A stretch of DNA of 64,000 bases, taken from the NCBI GenBank assembly GCA_016936665.1, contig JAFGXI010000009.1:22648-86647 (forward strand), in the 5' to 3' direction. This stretch comes from Bacteroidales bacterium. GTDB lineage: Bacteria; Bacteroidota; Bacteroidia; Bacteroidales; JAFGXI01. Below, one piece after another: positions 46,140-54,158 of the stretch (position 1 is its first letter; each line of letters opens with the position of its first letter). Position numbers and translations under genes: made by a program. The notes beneath the pieces are model-generated. The model worked only from the letters and a program-made list of their open reading frames with translations. It made no database searches and was not told where the DNA came from.

Positions 46140-48014
46140 ATGAAAATTAAATTTATCATTTTAAATATTATCCTAAGTTCAATAGTTGCTACTGCTCAGG
46201 TAAAATTTGTTGGTGTTCTATCGAACCCAAATCTTGAAGCACAACAAAACAATAAGCCGACCAGCTCTCGCGCTATTAAAACAGATCGTTATGCTCTTTT
46301 TTTCGACGATTTTGCTCAAAATGATGCTTATCCAAATTCGTACAATTGGCTAGATAGTAATGTTTATATTAACTCACATTACCCATATAAACCACCTTCG
46401 TACGGCGTTGCTACTTTCGATATTTTAGATAAAAATGGACAAATGTATAGTAGAGCCGACATCGGTCAATTTATTGCTGATACACTTACGTCCAGATACA
46501 TCAACCTATCTGCATACAACTTATCAGACTCTATTTATTTAAGCTTTTTCTATCAACCTAAAGGATATGGATGGGACTCCCCCGACAGCAAAGACTCTTT
46601 AGTTTTGCAATTCAAAGACAGCTTAAACCTTTGGCACTCTGTATGGTCGGTAAGCGGCACAAGCTTACATCCCTTTAAACTAGTATTAAAGTCTCTCGAC
46701 AATCTAATTTATTACCATAGCTTATTTCAATTTAGATTCTACAATTATGCAACATTAGGCGATCCTGTTAATCAAGAAGACGCTATTACAAACGACTTTT
46801 GGCATCTCGATTACGTGTTGCTCGATACTGCCAGATCTATAAACGACACATCATTCATAGATGTTTCACTGTATAACTTTGAGCCAACCTTATTTCATAA
46901 CTTGTATTCGGTGCCATGGTCGCATTACGATAAATCTAAAATGACATTAGACAGTGTTATCTACTTTACTAAAAACCTAAGTGCAACGCAACAACCTATC
47001 ACTCAATCGTATTACATGTTAACACAAAACAGTGCCACACCAATCGATTATTTTGAGCCCGGGGCATATGATATATTGGCCTTCTCGGATACTATTAAAC
47101 GATTTTCGCAAGATATGATGGCTGGGAATGGGAACGCAGATCATATTCCAAATTTGTTAAACGACAGTACAACTTTGGATGTCAAAATGTACATTAAGAC
47201 AACTGAGCCTACTTATAGAAGCCAGAGAATAAACGACACTTTAACATTTCAGCAATGTTTTTATAATTACTATGCCTACGACGATGGTACTGCAGAAAGT
47301 GGTTTGGCTTTGGTTAGTTTCAATGCAAAATTTGCGTTCAAAATAATTCCGTTAAAAGCAGACACTTTAAGGGGTATTTCTGCCTTTTTCAATAGATATA
47401 AAGATTTTAGAACAGCAGATGATCCTATCTTTACTTTAGCTATCTGGAGTAATCTGGAAGGGAAACCCGATACTCTAATATATAGCGAAGAGCATATTGA
47501 GCCCAAATATGCTACAGGTATGCAACAATTCTCAACTTATAAACTGGAAACTCCTCTTTATGTTGACGACACATTTTATATTGGCTTCATAAGCGAAACC
47601 GAAAAATTATATAGCATTGGCTACGATATGCAACACAATAACCAATCGCAAGTTTACTACCAACTAAATGGAGGATGGAACGCTTTAGCGCAAGGCGTAC
47701 CAATGCTTAGAGCCATAATGGGCGATGACTTTGAATTAGTTGGAATGAAAGAAATAAAAGCAAGAAATAATATTAAAATATATCCTAATCCGGCTAAAGA
47801 TTATGTTGTCATAGAGACAACTCATGATGTAGAGACAATTCATGAATTGTCTCTACAGATCAAATCAGTTCAATTTTACGATCTTACCGGGCAACTTGTT
47901 AAGTCTAGCGTAATCGACACCTCTCAAGCTTTTACCATCGATATATCCGACCTTCAAAAAGGAATTTATATTATAAAAGTTGGTGAGCAAATCAATAAAT
48001 TAATTATTCAGTAA
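46140..48014 (+). CDS. T9SS-exported protein of unknown function
   Basis: The 624-residue product has a signal peptide (MKIKFIILNIILSSIVATAQ) and a type A T9SS sorting domain (KIYPNPAKDYVVIE, QFYDLTGQLVKSS, KGIYIIKVGEQINKLIIQ). The middle 480 residues are beta-rich, with YYAYDDGTAESGLALVS-like phrases, but I recognise no enzyme. The sorting domain is interrupted near residue 560 by about 13 extra residues encoded by a perfect 30-bp palindrome. The stop overlaps the next gene's start by 1 bp. Confidence 0.82.
   Translation: MKIKFIILNIILSSIVATAQVKFVGVLSNPNLEAQQNNKPTSSRAIKTDRYALFFDDFAQNDAYPNSYNWLDSNVYINSHYPYKPPSYGVATFDILDKNGQMYSRADIGQFIADTLTSRYINLSAYNLSDSIYLSFFYQPKGYGWDSPDSKDSLVLQFKDSLNLWHSVWSVSGTSLHPFKLVLKSLDNLIYYHSLFQFRFYNYATLGDPVNQEDAITNDFWHLDYVLLDTARSINDTSFIDVSLYNFEPTLFHNLYSVPWSHYDKSKMTLDSVIYFTKNLSATQQPITQSYYMLTQNSATPIDYFEPGAYDILAFSDTIKRFSQDMMAGNGNADHIPNLLNDSTTLDVKMYIKTTEPTYRSQRINDTLTFQQCFYNYYAYDDGTAESGLALVSFNAKFAFKIIPLKADTLRGISAFFNRYKDFRTADDPIFTLAIWSNLEGKPDTLIYSEEHIEPKYATGMQQFSTYKLETPLYVDDTFYIGFISETEKLYSIGYDMQHNNQSQVYYQLNGGWNALAQGVPMLRAIMGDDFELVGMKEIKARNNIKIYPNPAKDYVVIETTHDVETIHELSLQIKSVQFYDLTGQLVKSSVIDTSQAFTIDISDLQKGIYIIKVGEQINKLIIQ
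47828..47857. repeat. 30-bp perfect palindrome inside a coding sequence
   Basis: TGTAGAGACAATTCA (47828-47842) is followed immediately by its exact reverse complement (47843-47857). It lies in frame inside the T9SS sorting domain of the upstream gene, encoding the stretch VETIHELSLQ. Just before it is an imperfect direct copy of the left arm (TAGAGACAACTCATGA at 47812-47827 versus TAGAGACAATTCATGA at 47830-47845). It looks like a small mobile palindromic element similar to the GTAGAGAC-type repeats of other bacteria. Confidence 0.85.
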
Positions 48015-49054
48015 TGGTCGAAGATTTTTCAGAAGATCAAACCGAAGATCAGGAATTATACGAACATTATAGCTTTATAGTCGACAAAGGACAATCGGCT
48101 TTGCGTATCGATAAGTTTTTAAGCGACAGACTTGAAAATGCATCGCGCACAAAGATTCAACAAGCTGCCACTGCGAATTGTATTTTAGTTAATCAGCAAG
48201 CTGTTAAATCCAACTACAAAGTTAAAGGTGGCGATCAGATTTCTATTGTATTACCAGAACCTCCAAGGGTTTTAAAAATATTTCCGGAAAACATCCCCAT
48301 AAACATTGTGTATGAAGATGCCGATGTAATTGTGGTTGATAAACAAGCCGGGTTGGTCGTTCACCCCGGCTATGGAAATTATACAGGAACATTGGTCAAT
48401 GCTTTAGCTTACCATATTAAAGATTCGGAGTTATTTCACGAAGACAACTTAAGACCGGGACTTGTACATAGAATTGATAAAAACACATCGGGTCTTATGG
48501 TTGTGGCTAAAACAGAGTTTGCACTTACCCATTTGGCCAAACAATTTTACGACCACTCTACAGATCGGCAATACTTAGCAATGGTTTGGGGAACTTTCGA
48601 TGACCCCGAAGGTGTTATCTCCGGTTATTTGTCCAGAGATAAAATCGATCGTAAAAAAATGCATCTTTACGCCAACGAAGAAGAAGGTAAGTGGTCGCTA
48701 ACCCATTACAAAATGATTGAAAATTTAGGTTATGTCTCATTGGTTGAATGTCGACTAGAAACTGGCCGAACACATCAGATAAGAGCACACTTCGAGCACC
48801 TAAAAAAGCCTCTTTTTAACGACGAAAGATATGGAGGCAATGAAATACTTAGAGGAACAACATTTTCGAAATACAAGCAATTTGTAGAAAATGTCTTTCA
48901 GATTTTACCCCGCCATGCATTGCATGCACAAACGCTAGGCTTTACACATCCTATCACTAAAGAACGATTATTTTTTGAGTCGCCAATTCCAAACGACATA
49001 CAAATGGCTATAGAAAAATGGAGAAAGTACATTTCCAGTAGATCTGAAAATTAA
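48014..49054 (+). CDS. RluA/RluD family 23S rRNA pseudouridine synthase
   Basis: Converts uridines to pseudouridine in RNA. The 346-residue product has an N-terminal S4 RNA-binding domain (LRIDKFLSDRL, QQAATANCILVNQQAVKSNYKVKGGD-like, about residues 22-90) and a catalytic domain with the signature GLVHRIDKNTSGLMVVAKT, whose Asp is the nucleophile, plus ECRLETGRTHQIRAH. The family includes RluD and RluC; RluD is the best guess given the genomic position, but the exact target is uncertain. It starts within the stop of the T9SS gene. Confidence 0.9.
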   Translation: MVEDFSEDQTEDQELYEHYSFIVDKGQSALRIDKFLSDRLENASRTKIQQAATANCILVNQQAVKSNYKVKGGDQISIVLPEPPRVLKIFPENIPINIVYEDADVIVVDKQAGLVVHPGYGNYTGTLVNALAYHIKDSELFHEDNLRPGLVHRIDKNTSGLMVVAKTEFALTHLAKQFYDHSTDRQYLAMVWGTFDDPEGVISGYLSRDKIDRKKMHLYANEEEGKWSLTHYKMIENLGYVSLVECRLETGRTHQIRAHFEHLKKPLFNDERYGGNEILRGTTFSKYKQFVENVFQILPRHALHAQTLGFTHPITKERLFFESPIPNDIQMAIEKWRKYISSRSEN

Positions 49055-49222
49055 ATCCTTCTACCATTTTTTACTTAAAATAACAAGAAGAAATGTCGCA
49101 AAAAGGCTTGTTTTGTTATGATATATAACAATGAAAAACTTTTTTAAAATTCTACCGTAAAGTTAGAGTATTCATTATTTTTACAAACTCAAAAGTACGT
49201 GTTTCAACTTAATTCACAGACT

Positions 49223-50548
49223 ATGAAAATTACAATGGTAGGCACAGGGTACGTCGGACTTGTTTCCGGAACCTGTTTTGCTGAAACCGGCATTGATGTT
49301 ACTTGTGTCGATGTTGACGTCAAAAAAATTGAAAATCTTAACAAGGGTATATTACCAATTTGGGAACCCGGTTTAGAAGATATGGTAAGCCGAAATGTTC
49401 AAAAGAACACCCTTAAGTTTACAACAAGTTTAAAAGAAACCTTAGAAGGAGTTGATGTAGTGTTTAGCGCCGTAGGAACTCCTCCTGACGAAGACGGAAG
49501 CGCAGACTTGCAATATGTTCTCGAAGTGGCTAGAGAAGTTGGCCGACACATGACCGACTATTTAGTGTTAGTTACAAAAAGTACTGTTCCTATCGGTACT
49601 GCTGAGAGAGTTAGAAAAGTATTGCAAGACGAATTGGACAAACGTGGTGTTGATCTTGCTTTTGATGTAGCCTCTAATCCAGAATTTTTAAAGGAAGGCA
49701 GTGCTATTCAAGACTTTTTAAAACCCGATAGAATAGTGGTTGGTGTTGACTCTGAGCGTGCAGAAAAAGTTATGAAGAAGTTATATCGTCCTTTCCTTCT
49801 CAATAGCCACCCGGTTCTTATTATGGATATTCCATCGGCAGAGATGACCAAATATGCAGCTAACTCTATGCTTGCAACAAAAATATCGTTCATGAATGAT
49901 ATTGCTAATTTGTGTGAAATAGTGGGGGCCGATGTCGACAATGTTAGAATTGGAATCGGTTCTGACACCAGAATTGGCAAACAATTTATATATCCAGGAG
50001 CCGGTTATGGCGGTAGTTGTTTCCCAAAAGACGTGAAAGCTTTAATTAAAACTGCAGATGAAAACGGCTATTCTTTAGAAATTTTAAAATCTGTTGAGTT
50101 TGTCAATGAAAGACAAAAGTCTGTTTTATATAACAAGTTGGCTCGCTATTTTAACCACGATCTTAAAGGCAAAAAGATAGCACTTTGGGGTTTATCTTTT
50201 AAACCGAACACCGACGATATGAGAGAGGCGCCTTCAATTGTATTCATTAAAAAAGTAAAAGACGAAGGCGCAGATATCGTAGCATACGACCCTGTAGCCA
50301 TGGAAGAATCTGAGAGAAAGATTGGCCATGTGGTCGATTACGCAAAAGATATGTACGATGCTTTAATCGACGCAGACGCTCTTGTTATCGTTACAGAATG
50401 GGCAGAATTTAGAATGCCAAACTTAAAAATCATGGAAAAGTTGATGAAAAATAAAGTTATCTTCGATGGCAGAAACATATACAATATTAGCGAAATGGAA
50501 GAGTGCGGTTGGTATTACGAAACCATCGGTCGTAAAGCAAAAAGCTAA
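49223..50548 (+). CDS. ugd: UDP-glucose 6-dehydrogenase
   Basis: Oxidises UDP-glucose to UDP-glucuronate with NAD. The start at ATG 49223 gives MKITMVGTGYVGLVSGTCFA, the exact family N-terminus; a GTG at 49199 is also in frame. The 441-residue product has GTPPDEDGSADL, the catalytic Cys loop YPGAGYGGSCFPKDVKAL, and GLSFKPNTDDMREAPS. The next gene, 27 bp downstream, decarboxylates its product, so the two form a UDP-xylose module for surface polysaccharides. Confidence 0.95.
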   Translation: MKITMVGTGYVGLVSGTCFAETGIDVTCVDVDVKKIENLNKGILPIWEPGLEDMVSRNVQKNTLKFTTSLKETLEGVDVVFSAVGTPPDEDGSADLQYVLEVAREVGRHMTDYLVLVTKSTVPIGTAERVRKVLQDELDKRGVDLAFDVASNPEFLKEGSAIQDFLKPDRIVVGVDSERAEKVMKKLYRPFLLNSHPVLIMDIPSAEMTKYAANSMLATKISFMNDIANLCEIVGADVDNVRIGIGSDTRIGKQFIYPGAGYGGSCFPKDVKALIKTADENGYSLEILKSVEFVNERQKSVLYNKLARYFNHDLKGKKIALWGLSFKPNTDDMREAPSIVFIKKVKDEGADIVAYDPVAMEESERKIGHVVDYAKDMYDALIDADALVIVTEWAEFRMPNLKIMEKLMKNKVIFDGRNIYNISEMEECGWYYETIGRKAKS

Positions 50549-50575
50549 GTTTATACATTCATTAGCCTATATACT

Positions 50576-51508
50576 ATGAAAAAGATATTAGTAACAGGTG
50601 GAGCCGGCTTTGTCGGCTCTCACTTATGCGAGCGATTACTTAAAGAAGGAAATGAGGTTATTTGTTTAGATAACTTCTTTACCGGATCTAAAAAAAATGT
50701 TGTTCATTTACTAGACAACCCTTATTTTGAATTGGTTAGACACGATGTTACCATGCCTTATTTTGTTGAAGTAGATCATATATATAATTTGGCTTGTCCT
50801 GCTTCTCCAATCCATTACCAATACAACCCTATAAAAACAATAAAAACTTCGGTAATGGGAGCCATTAATATGTTAGGTTTAGCAAAGCGTATTAATGCCA
50901 AAATTCTTCAAGCATCCACCAGCGAAGTCTATGGCGATCCTAATGTTCACCCTCAAACTGAATCGTATTGGGGAAACGTGAATACTTGGGGGCCAAGATC
51001 GTGTTATGACGAAGGAAAACGTAGCGCCGAAACTCTATTTATGGACTACAATATTCAAAACAAGGTTGATATTAAAGTGATTCGTATTTTTAATACATAC
51101 GGTCCTAGAATGCACCCCAACGATGGTAGAGTAGTATCGAATTTTATTGTTCAAGCATTACAAAATAAAGACATTACAATATACGGCGATGGGCAACAAA
51201 CAAGAAGCTTTCAGTACGTCGATGATTTACTAGAAGGGATGATTCGTATGGTGAATTCAAGAGATGGATTCACTGGTCCGGTAAACATTGGTAACCCTAA
51301 CGAATTCACTATTTTAGAATTAGCCGAGAAAGTTATAGAAATGACTGGTTCTAAATCGAAAATAATATTTCTTCCACCATCGAAAGACGATCCTACACGA
51401 AGACAGCCGGACATCAGTCTCGCAAAAAAAGAGCTCGATTGGTCGCCTAAGATTCAACTAAACGAAGGTCTAGTTAAAACAATCGACTTTTTTAGGGAAA
51501 TTGTTTAA
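50576..51508 (+). CDS. UDP-glucuronate decarboxylase (UDP-xylose synthase)
   Basis: SDR enzyme that turns UDP-glucuronate into UDP-xylose. The 310-residue product has [19 protein letters not shown] (cofactor glycines), [13 protein letters not shown], and the catalytic [15 protein letters not shown] plus [14 protein letters not shown] (Tyr-x-x-x-Lys), a UXS signature. UDP-glucuronate epimerase is a less likely alternative. It follows ugd and ends at a strong terminator. Its stop overlaps the next convergent gene by 4 bp. Confidence 0.92.
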   Translation: MKKILVTGGAGFVGSHLCERLLKEGNEVICLDNFFTGSKKNVVHLLDNPYFELVRHDVTMPYFVEVDHIYNLACPASPIHYQYNPIKTIKTSVMGAINMLGLAKRINAKILQASTSEVYGDPNVHPQTESYWGNVNTWGPRSCYDEGKRSAETLFMDYNIQNKVDIKVIRIFNTYGPRMHPNDGRVVSNFIVQALQNKDITIYGDGQQTRSFQYVDDLLEGMIRMVNSRDGFTGPVNIGNPNEFTILELAEKVIEMTGSKSKIIFLPPSKDDPTRRQPDISLAKKELDWSPKIQLNEGLVKTIDFFREIV

Positions 51509-52212
51509 ATAGTAATAGATATTCCTACAGAAAAAGGCCTTAATTCGGGGCCTTTTTTGTTTCGAAACAAATCGGTGAGAGCGTAATAGGCAATTAAAGA
51601 AAACTTGCCATAGCCTAAACTGGAATAAACACCATATCGATAAGGCAACATATTGGGTATTTTGTACTCTTTAAATTTTACATCTCTTTCGCTGTCGCCC
51701 GATAAATTGTCGCCATTGTATTTTGAGTAGGATTGAATTAAATAACCAATCTTAAACCCAACCGACCATCTTACATTTCTTTTTCTTACAATTCCGGCTC
51801 TATTTGATGGGTTAGGTCTTGTGCGAATTCTAATTTCTATAGGAAGCTCAACATATACAGTAGAAAATTTATTTTTCTGATAAATTATTTCTTTGTTCAG
51901 AATTGAAAAAAATGTGCTATCGTAGCCGGTGAGCATAGCATTTGTTTTATAGTTTTGAACAGAAATACCAATTCCGCCAGCCATAGCAATAAAAGATTGT
52001 CGGCCGAGAATTGTGTACATCCCAGATAAATCTATACCCATCGACAAAGGCGAGATATCAACTTTTTCGGGCACTTCTAGCCAACTGTTATATGCCCAAT
52101 TAAAAATTAAACTTGGATTTGGATATGAGGTAATCTCTTTAATTTCTGCATCTTGCGAGTACGATAATTTAGCAATTGCAAAGAGAAATATTAAATACCT
52201 GAAACGCTTCAT
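51505..52212 (-). CDS. Exported outer-membrane barrel-like protein
   Basis: The 235-residue product has a signal peptide ([20 protein letters not shown]) and alternating beta-strand segments ([51 protein letters not shown]), ending in a short aromatic-poor strand FSVGISITI. It resembles small PorT-like or outer-membrane beta-barrel proteins of Bacteroidota but I cannot name a family. The hairpin of the convergent ugd operon terminator lies inside its last codons. It starts 1 bp from a DUF2752 gene. Confidence 0.7.
   Translation of the reverse strand: MKRFRYLIFLFAIAKLSYSQDAEIKEITSYPNPSLIFNWAYNSWLEVPEKVDISPLSMGIDLSGMYTILGRQSFIAMAGGIGISVQNYKTNAMLTGYDSTFFSILNKEIIYQKNKFSTVYVELPIEIRIRTRPNPSNRAGIVRKRNVRWSVGFKIGYLIQSYSKYNGDNLSGDSERDVKFKEYKIPNMLPYRYGVYSSLGYGKFSLIAYYALTDLFRNKKGPELRPFSVGISITI
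51531..51558 (+). terminator. Rho-independent terminator, possibly bidirectional
   Basis: AAAAAGGCC (51531-51539), a 9-nt loop, GGCCTTTTT (51549-51557), with T continuing to 51558. The stem is a perfect 9 bp and starts with A's, so it would also act on the minus strand. It lies 22 bp after the UDP-xylose synthase stop and inside the C-terminal codons of the convergent barrel gene. Confidence 0.85.
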
Positions 52213-52580
52213 TAAAAAATTTGTCTAAAAGTTATTCCATACAAAATTATCGAAATAATAACATCGGAAACGATAATTATATTTGTTCTTAGGTTAGAAT
52301 TTAATATACGGATGATAAAGAACCGCATAAAGAACTGTATAAAAAAGAAAGAAAAAACCCAAATTGAAGCGGGGTTGTAAGCTAATGCGCTGTCGAATCT
52401 AAATCTAATTATTTCTGAAAAGGCTCTAGACAAGCCTGTACTTGAACAATTACCAGTAGGGCAAGCCGAAGGTATTGGATGATTACTTAATTCGGCAGAA
52501 AAAATGCCGGAATAAAGGAAAACCATTCCAATTATTCCGGCAAATAACAAGTTAATTATCTTGTAGTCTTTACGATTCAA
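52212..52580 (-). CDS. DUF2752-type small membrane protein
   Basis: The 122-residue product has three hydrophobic segments and the motif ACPTGNCSSTGLSRAFSEII, which matches the DUF2752 signature CPxCGxTRA with an insertion between the cysteines. The family is small, membrane-bound and uncharacterised. It starts with TTG at 52580, since no ATG precedes the first membrane segment. It lies 8 bp downstream of the next gene and probably belongs to the same transcript. Confidence 0.75.
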   Translation of the reverse strand: MNRKDYKIINLLFAGIIGMVFLYSGIFSAELSNHPIPSACPTGNCSSTGLSRAFSEIIRFRFDSALAYNPASIWVFSFFFIQFFMRFFIIRILNSNLRTNIIIVSDVIISIILYGITFRQIF

Positions 52581-52588
52581 TGCAAAAC

Positions 52589-52978
52589 TTATTCTTGACC
52601 TTCTTGCTCTTGGTCTAAATCTTCACCAAGTTGCTCTAAATCTTCTCCTAATTGTTGCAATTGCTCTTCGTTTATCTCTTCTAACTGATCTGCAATGCCT
52701 TGTAATTCACTAGCAGCTCTTGAAAGAACAGTGTATTGGTAAGCAGCAATACCTGTACCTATTACAGATACAACAATAGCGGCAATGATTAAACCTTTAG
52801 CGCCATTACCTTTGTTTGCTTGTACAAAAGCAACAATACTAAGAACAACGGCTACAATTCCTGGGAATAAAGCATACATTCCCAAACAAGGAATAAAAGA
52901 AATTACTAAAGCCACTAAGCCTAATACAAAACCGGCTATTCCTAAACCTTTTCCTGCACTTGTTACGTTTTCACTCAT
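52589..52978 (-). CDS. Small two-helix membrane protein with acidic coiled-coil tail
   Basis: The 129-residue product has two hydrophobic stretches (about residues 12-52 and 62-82, GIAGFVLGLVALVISFIPCL and GLIIAAIVVSVIGTGIA) like DUF4190 proteins, then an acidic, Gln/Glu-rich tail with the repeat QLGEDLEQLGEDLDQEQ. The tail forms a predicted coiled coil. Function unknown. A 400-bp gap lies upstream. Confidence 0.7.
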   Translation of the reverse strand: MSENVTSAGKGLGIAGFVLGLVALVISFIPCLGMYALFPGIVAVVLSIVAFVQANKGNGAKGLIIAAIVVSVIGTGIAAYQYTVLSRAASELQGIADQLEEINEEQLQQLGEDLEQLGEDLDQEQEGQE

Positions 52979-53382
52979 GTTGTTAATATTAATTTTACGT
53001 TTATAAATTTGGTTTAAATATATACAAAGTTTTGCTAAATTGAGCTTTAAATGTTAAAATGTATTAAAAAAAAGAAAAATCAACGCCCAAGATTAATTGC
53101 AATTGAAATCTCTTGGAAAGGGCATTGATTTTTAGGAATCTAAAAAATATACACTTTTAAGGTGTAGGTTTCTTCATACTAGTAGCTCGCGCAATATCCT
53201 TCGTTTTACTTTACAATGTTAATAATATTCGAACAACTAAATTTTGTTATTGTATAAATGGTATCGGATTTTGTATGAAATGCACGACTTATTGTATAAA
53301 GTGTTTTTTTTACAAATTAAGTTATTAGAAACGTTAATTGTCTATTTTAAAAAAATTGCTACACAACATGTTTTGGATCGAT
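52979..53382. other. 404-bp intergenic region with a long structured hairpin
   Basis: Between the LytTR regulator stop and the small membrane protein start. It contains the 59-nt hairpin terminator listed separately. The remaining 53134-53382 part is AT-rich without a gene or exact promoter. The promoter for the membrane protein genes should be at 52979-53050 but no clear TAnnTTTG was seen. Confidence 0.5.
53075..53133 (-). terminator. Long rho-independent terminator of the LytS/LytTR operon
   Basis: On the minus strand, AAAAATCAATGCCC pairs with GGGCGTTGATTTTT (13 of 14 bp), enclosing about 31 nt that fold further (CTTGG-type inner arm against AAGA and an AATTGCAATT palindrome at 53095-53104), and the stem is followed by CTTTTTTTT. 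This fits a strong terminator about 250 bp after the LytTR stop. The unusually long, structured loop and 3' untranslated part make it also a candidate small RNA 3' end. Confidence 0.72.
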
Positions 53383-54135
53383 TTAATCGATAGTAAGCCA
53401 TTGATCCATTTTTTCGAGAAACTCGGTTCTCTTTGATCGAGAAAGACCAACTTTTGTATGATCGCTCATTTCTATTAAGTTATCTAAAGCGTCGTATTTA
53501 CTTACTTCTGAAAGATTAATAATGAACGACTTATGAGATCGATAAAAACAGGGGCTGTTAATTAGCAATTCTATTTCTCCAATTTTAAGCGTTGCTAACA
53601 GAATAGAGCCATCCTTTAAAAATAATTTGGAGTAATTACCGTCGGCCTCAACTTTTAGGATGCTACTTAGTGTTAAATATTCAATAGTATTTTTAGTGTT
53701 TATTTTGATCTTTCTTTCTTTATTAGTATTAAAATGGGCAACAAGATTTTCGATTGATCTAGAGTTTGTATGGACTTTGAAATTCATAGCTCGTTCTATC
53801 GACTTTACCAAATCATCAATATCTATTGGCTTTAACAAATAGTCTAAAGCGTTTTCTTTAATGGCATTGATAGCATACTGATTATAGGCTGTAATAAAAA
53901 TGACCTGAAATGTTCTGTCGGGAATGCTTTCTAACAGATCGAAACCATTGGCATGAGGCATTTCTATGTCAAGTAAAACAAGATTTGGTTTCTTATGGTG
54001 TATCATTTTAATGGCATCGATAACATTATGCGCCGTACCTACAACTTCTACATTTGAAAAATTTTCCTCGATAAGTGAAGCAATCATTTGTGCGATCTTG
54101 CTTTCGTCGTCTACAACTAGAATTTTATACATCAT
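53383..54135 (-). CDS. LytTR-family response regulator
   Basis: The 250-residue product has a receiver domain with the acidic pocket VVDDE (residues 7-11), phospho-acceptor Asp56 in NLVLLDIEMPHANGFDLL and the conserved Lys in YLLKPID, then a LytTR DNA-binding domain (about residues 145-248) with KVEADGNYSKLFLKDG and FYRSHKSFIINL. It lies 23 bp downstream of the sensor kinase gene, making a two-component pair. The target genes are unknown; the surface polysaccharide genes nearby are possible. Confidence 0.94.
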   Translation of the reverse strand: MMYKILVVDDESKIAQMIASLIEENFSNVEVVGTAHNVIDAIKMIHHKKPNLVLLDIEMPHANGFDLLESIPDRTFQVIFITAYNQYAINAIKENALDYLLKPIDIDDLVKSIERAMNFKVHTNSRSIENLVAHFNTNKERKIKINTKNTIEYLTLSSILKVEADGNYSKLFLKDGSILLATLKIGEIELLINSPCFYRSHKSFIINLSEVSKYDALDNLIEMSDHTKVGLSRSKRTEFLEKMDQWLTID

Positions 54136-54158
54136 GTAAGTATTTACGCTTAAAGATA

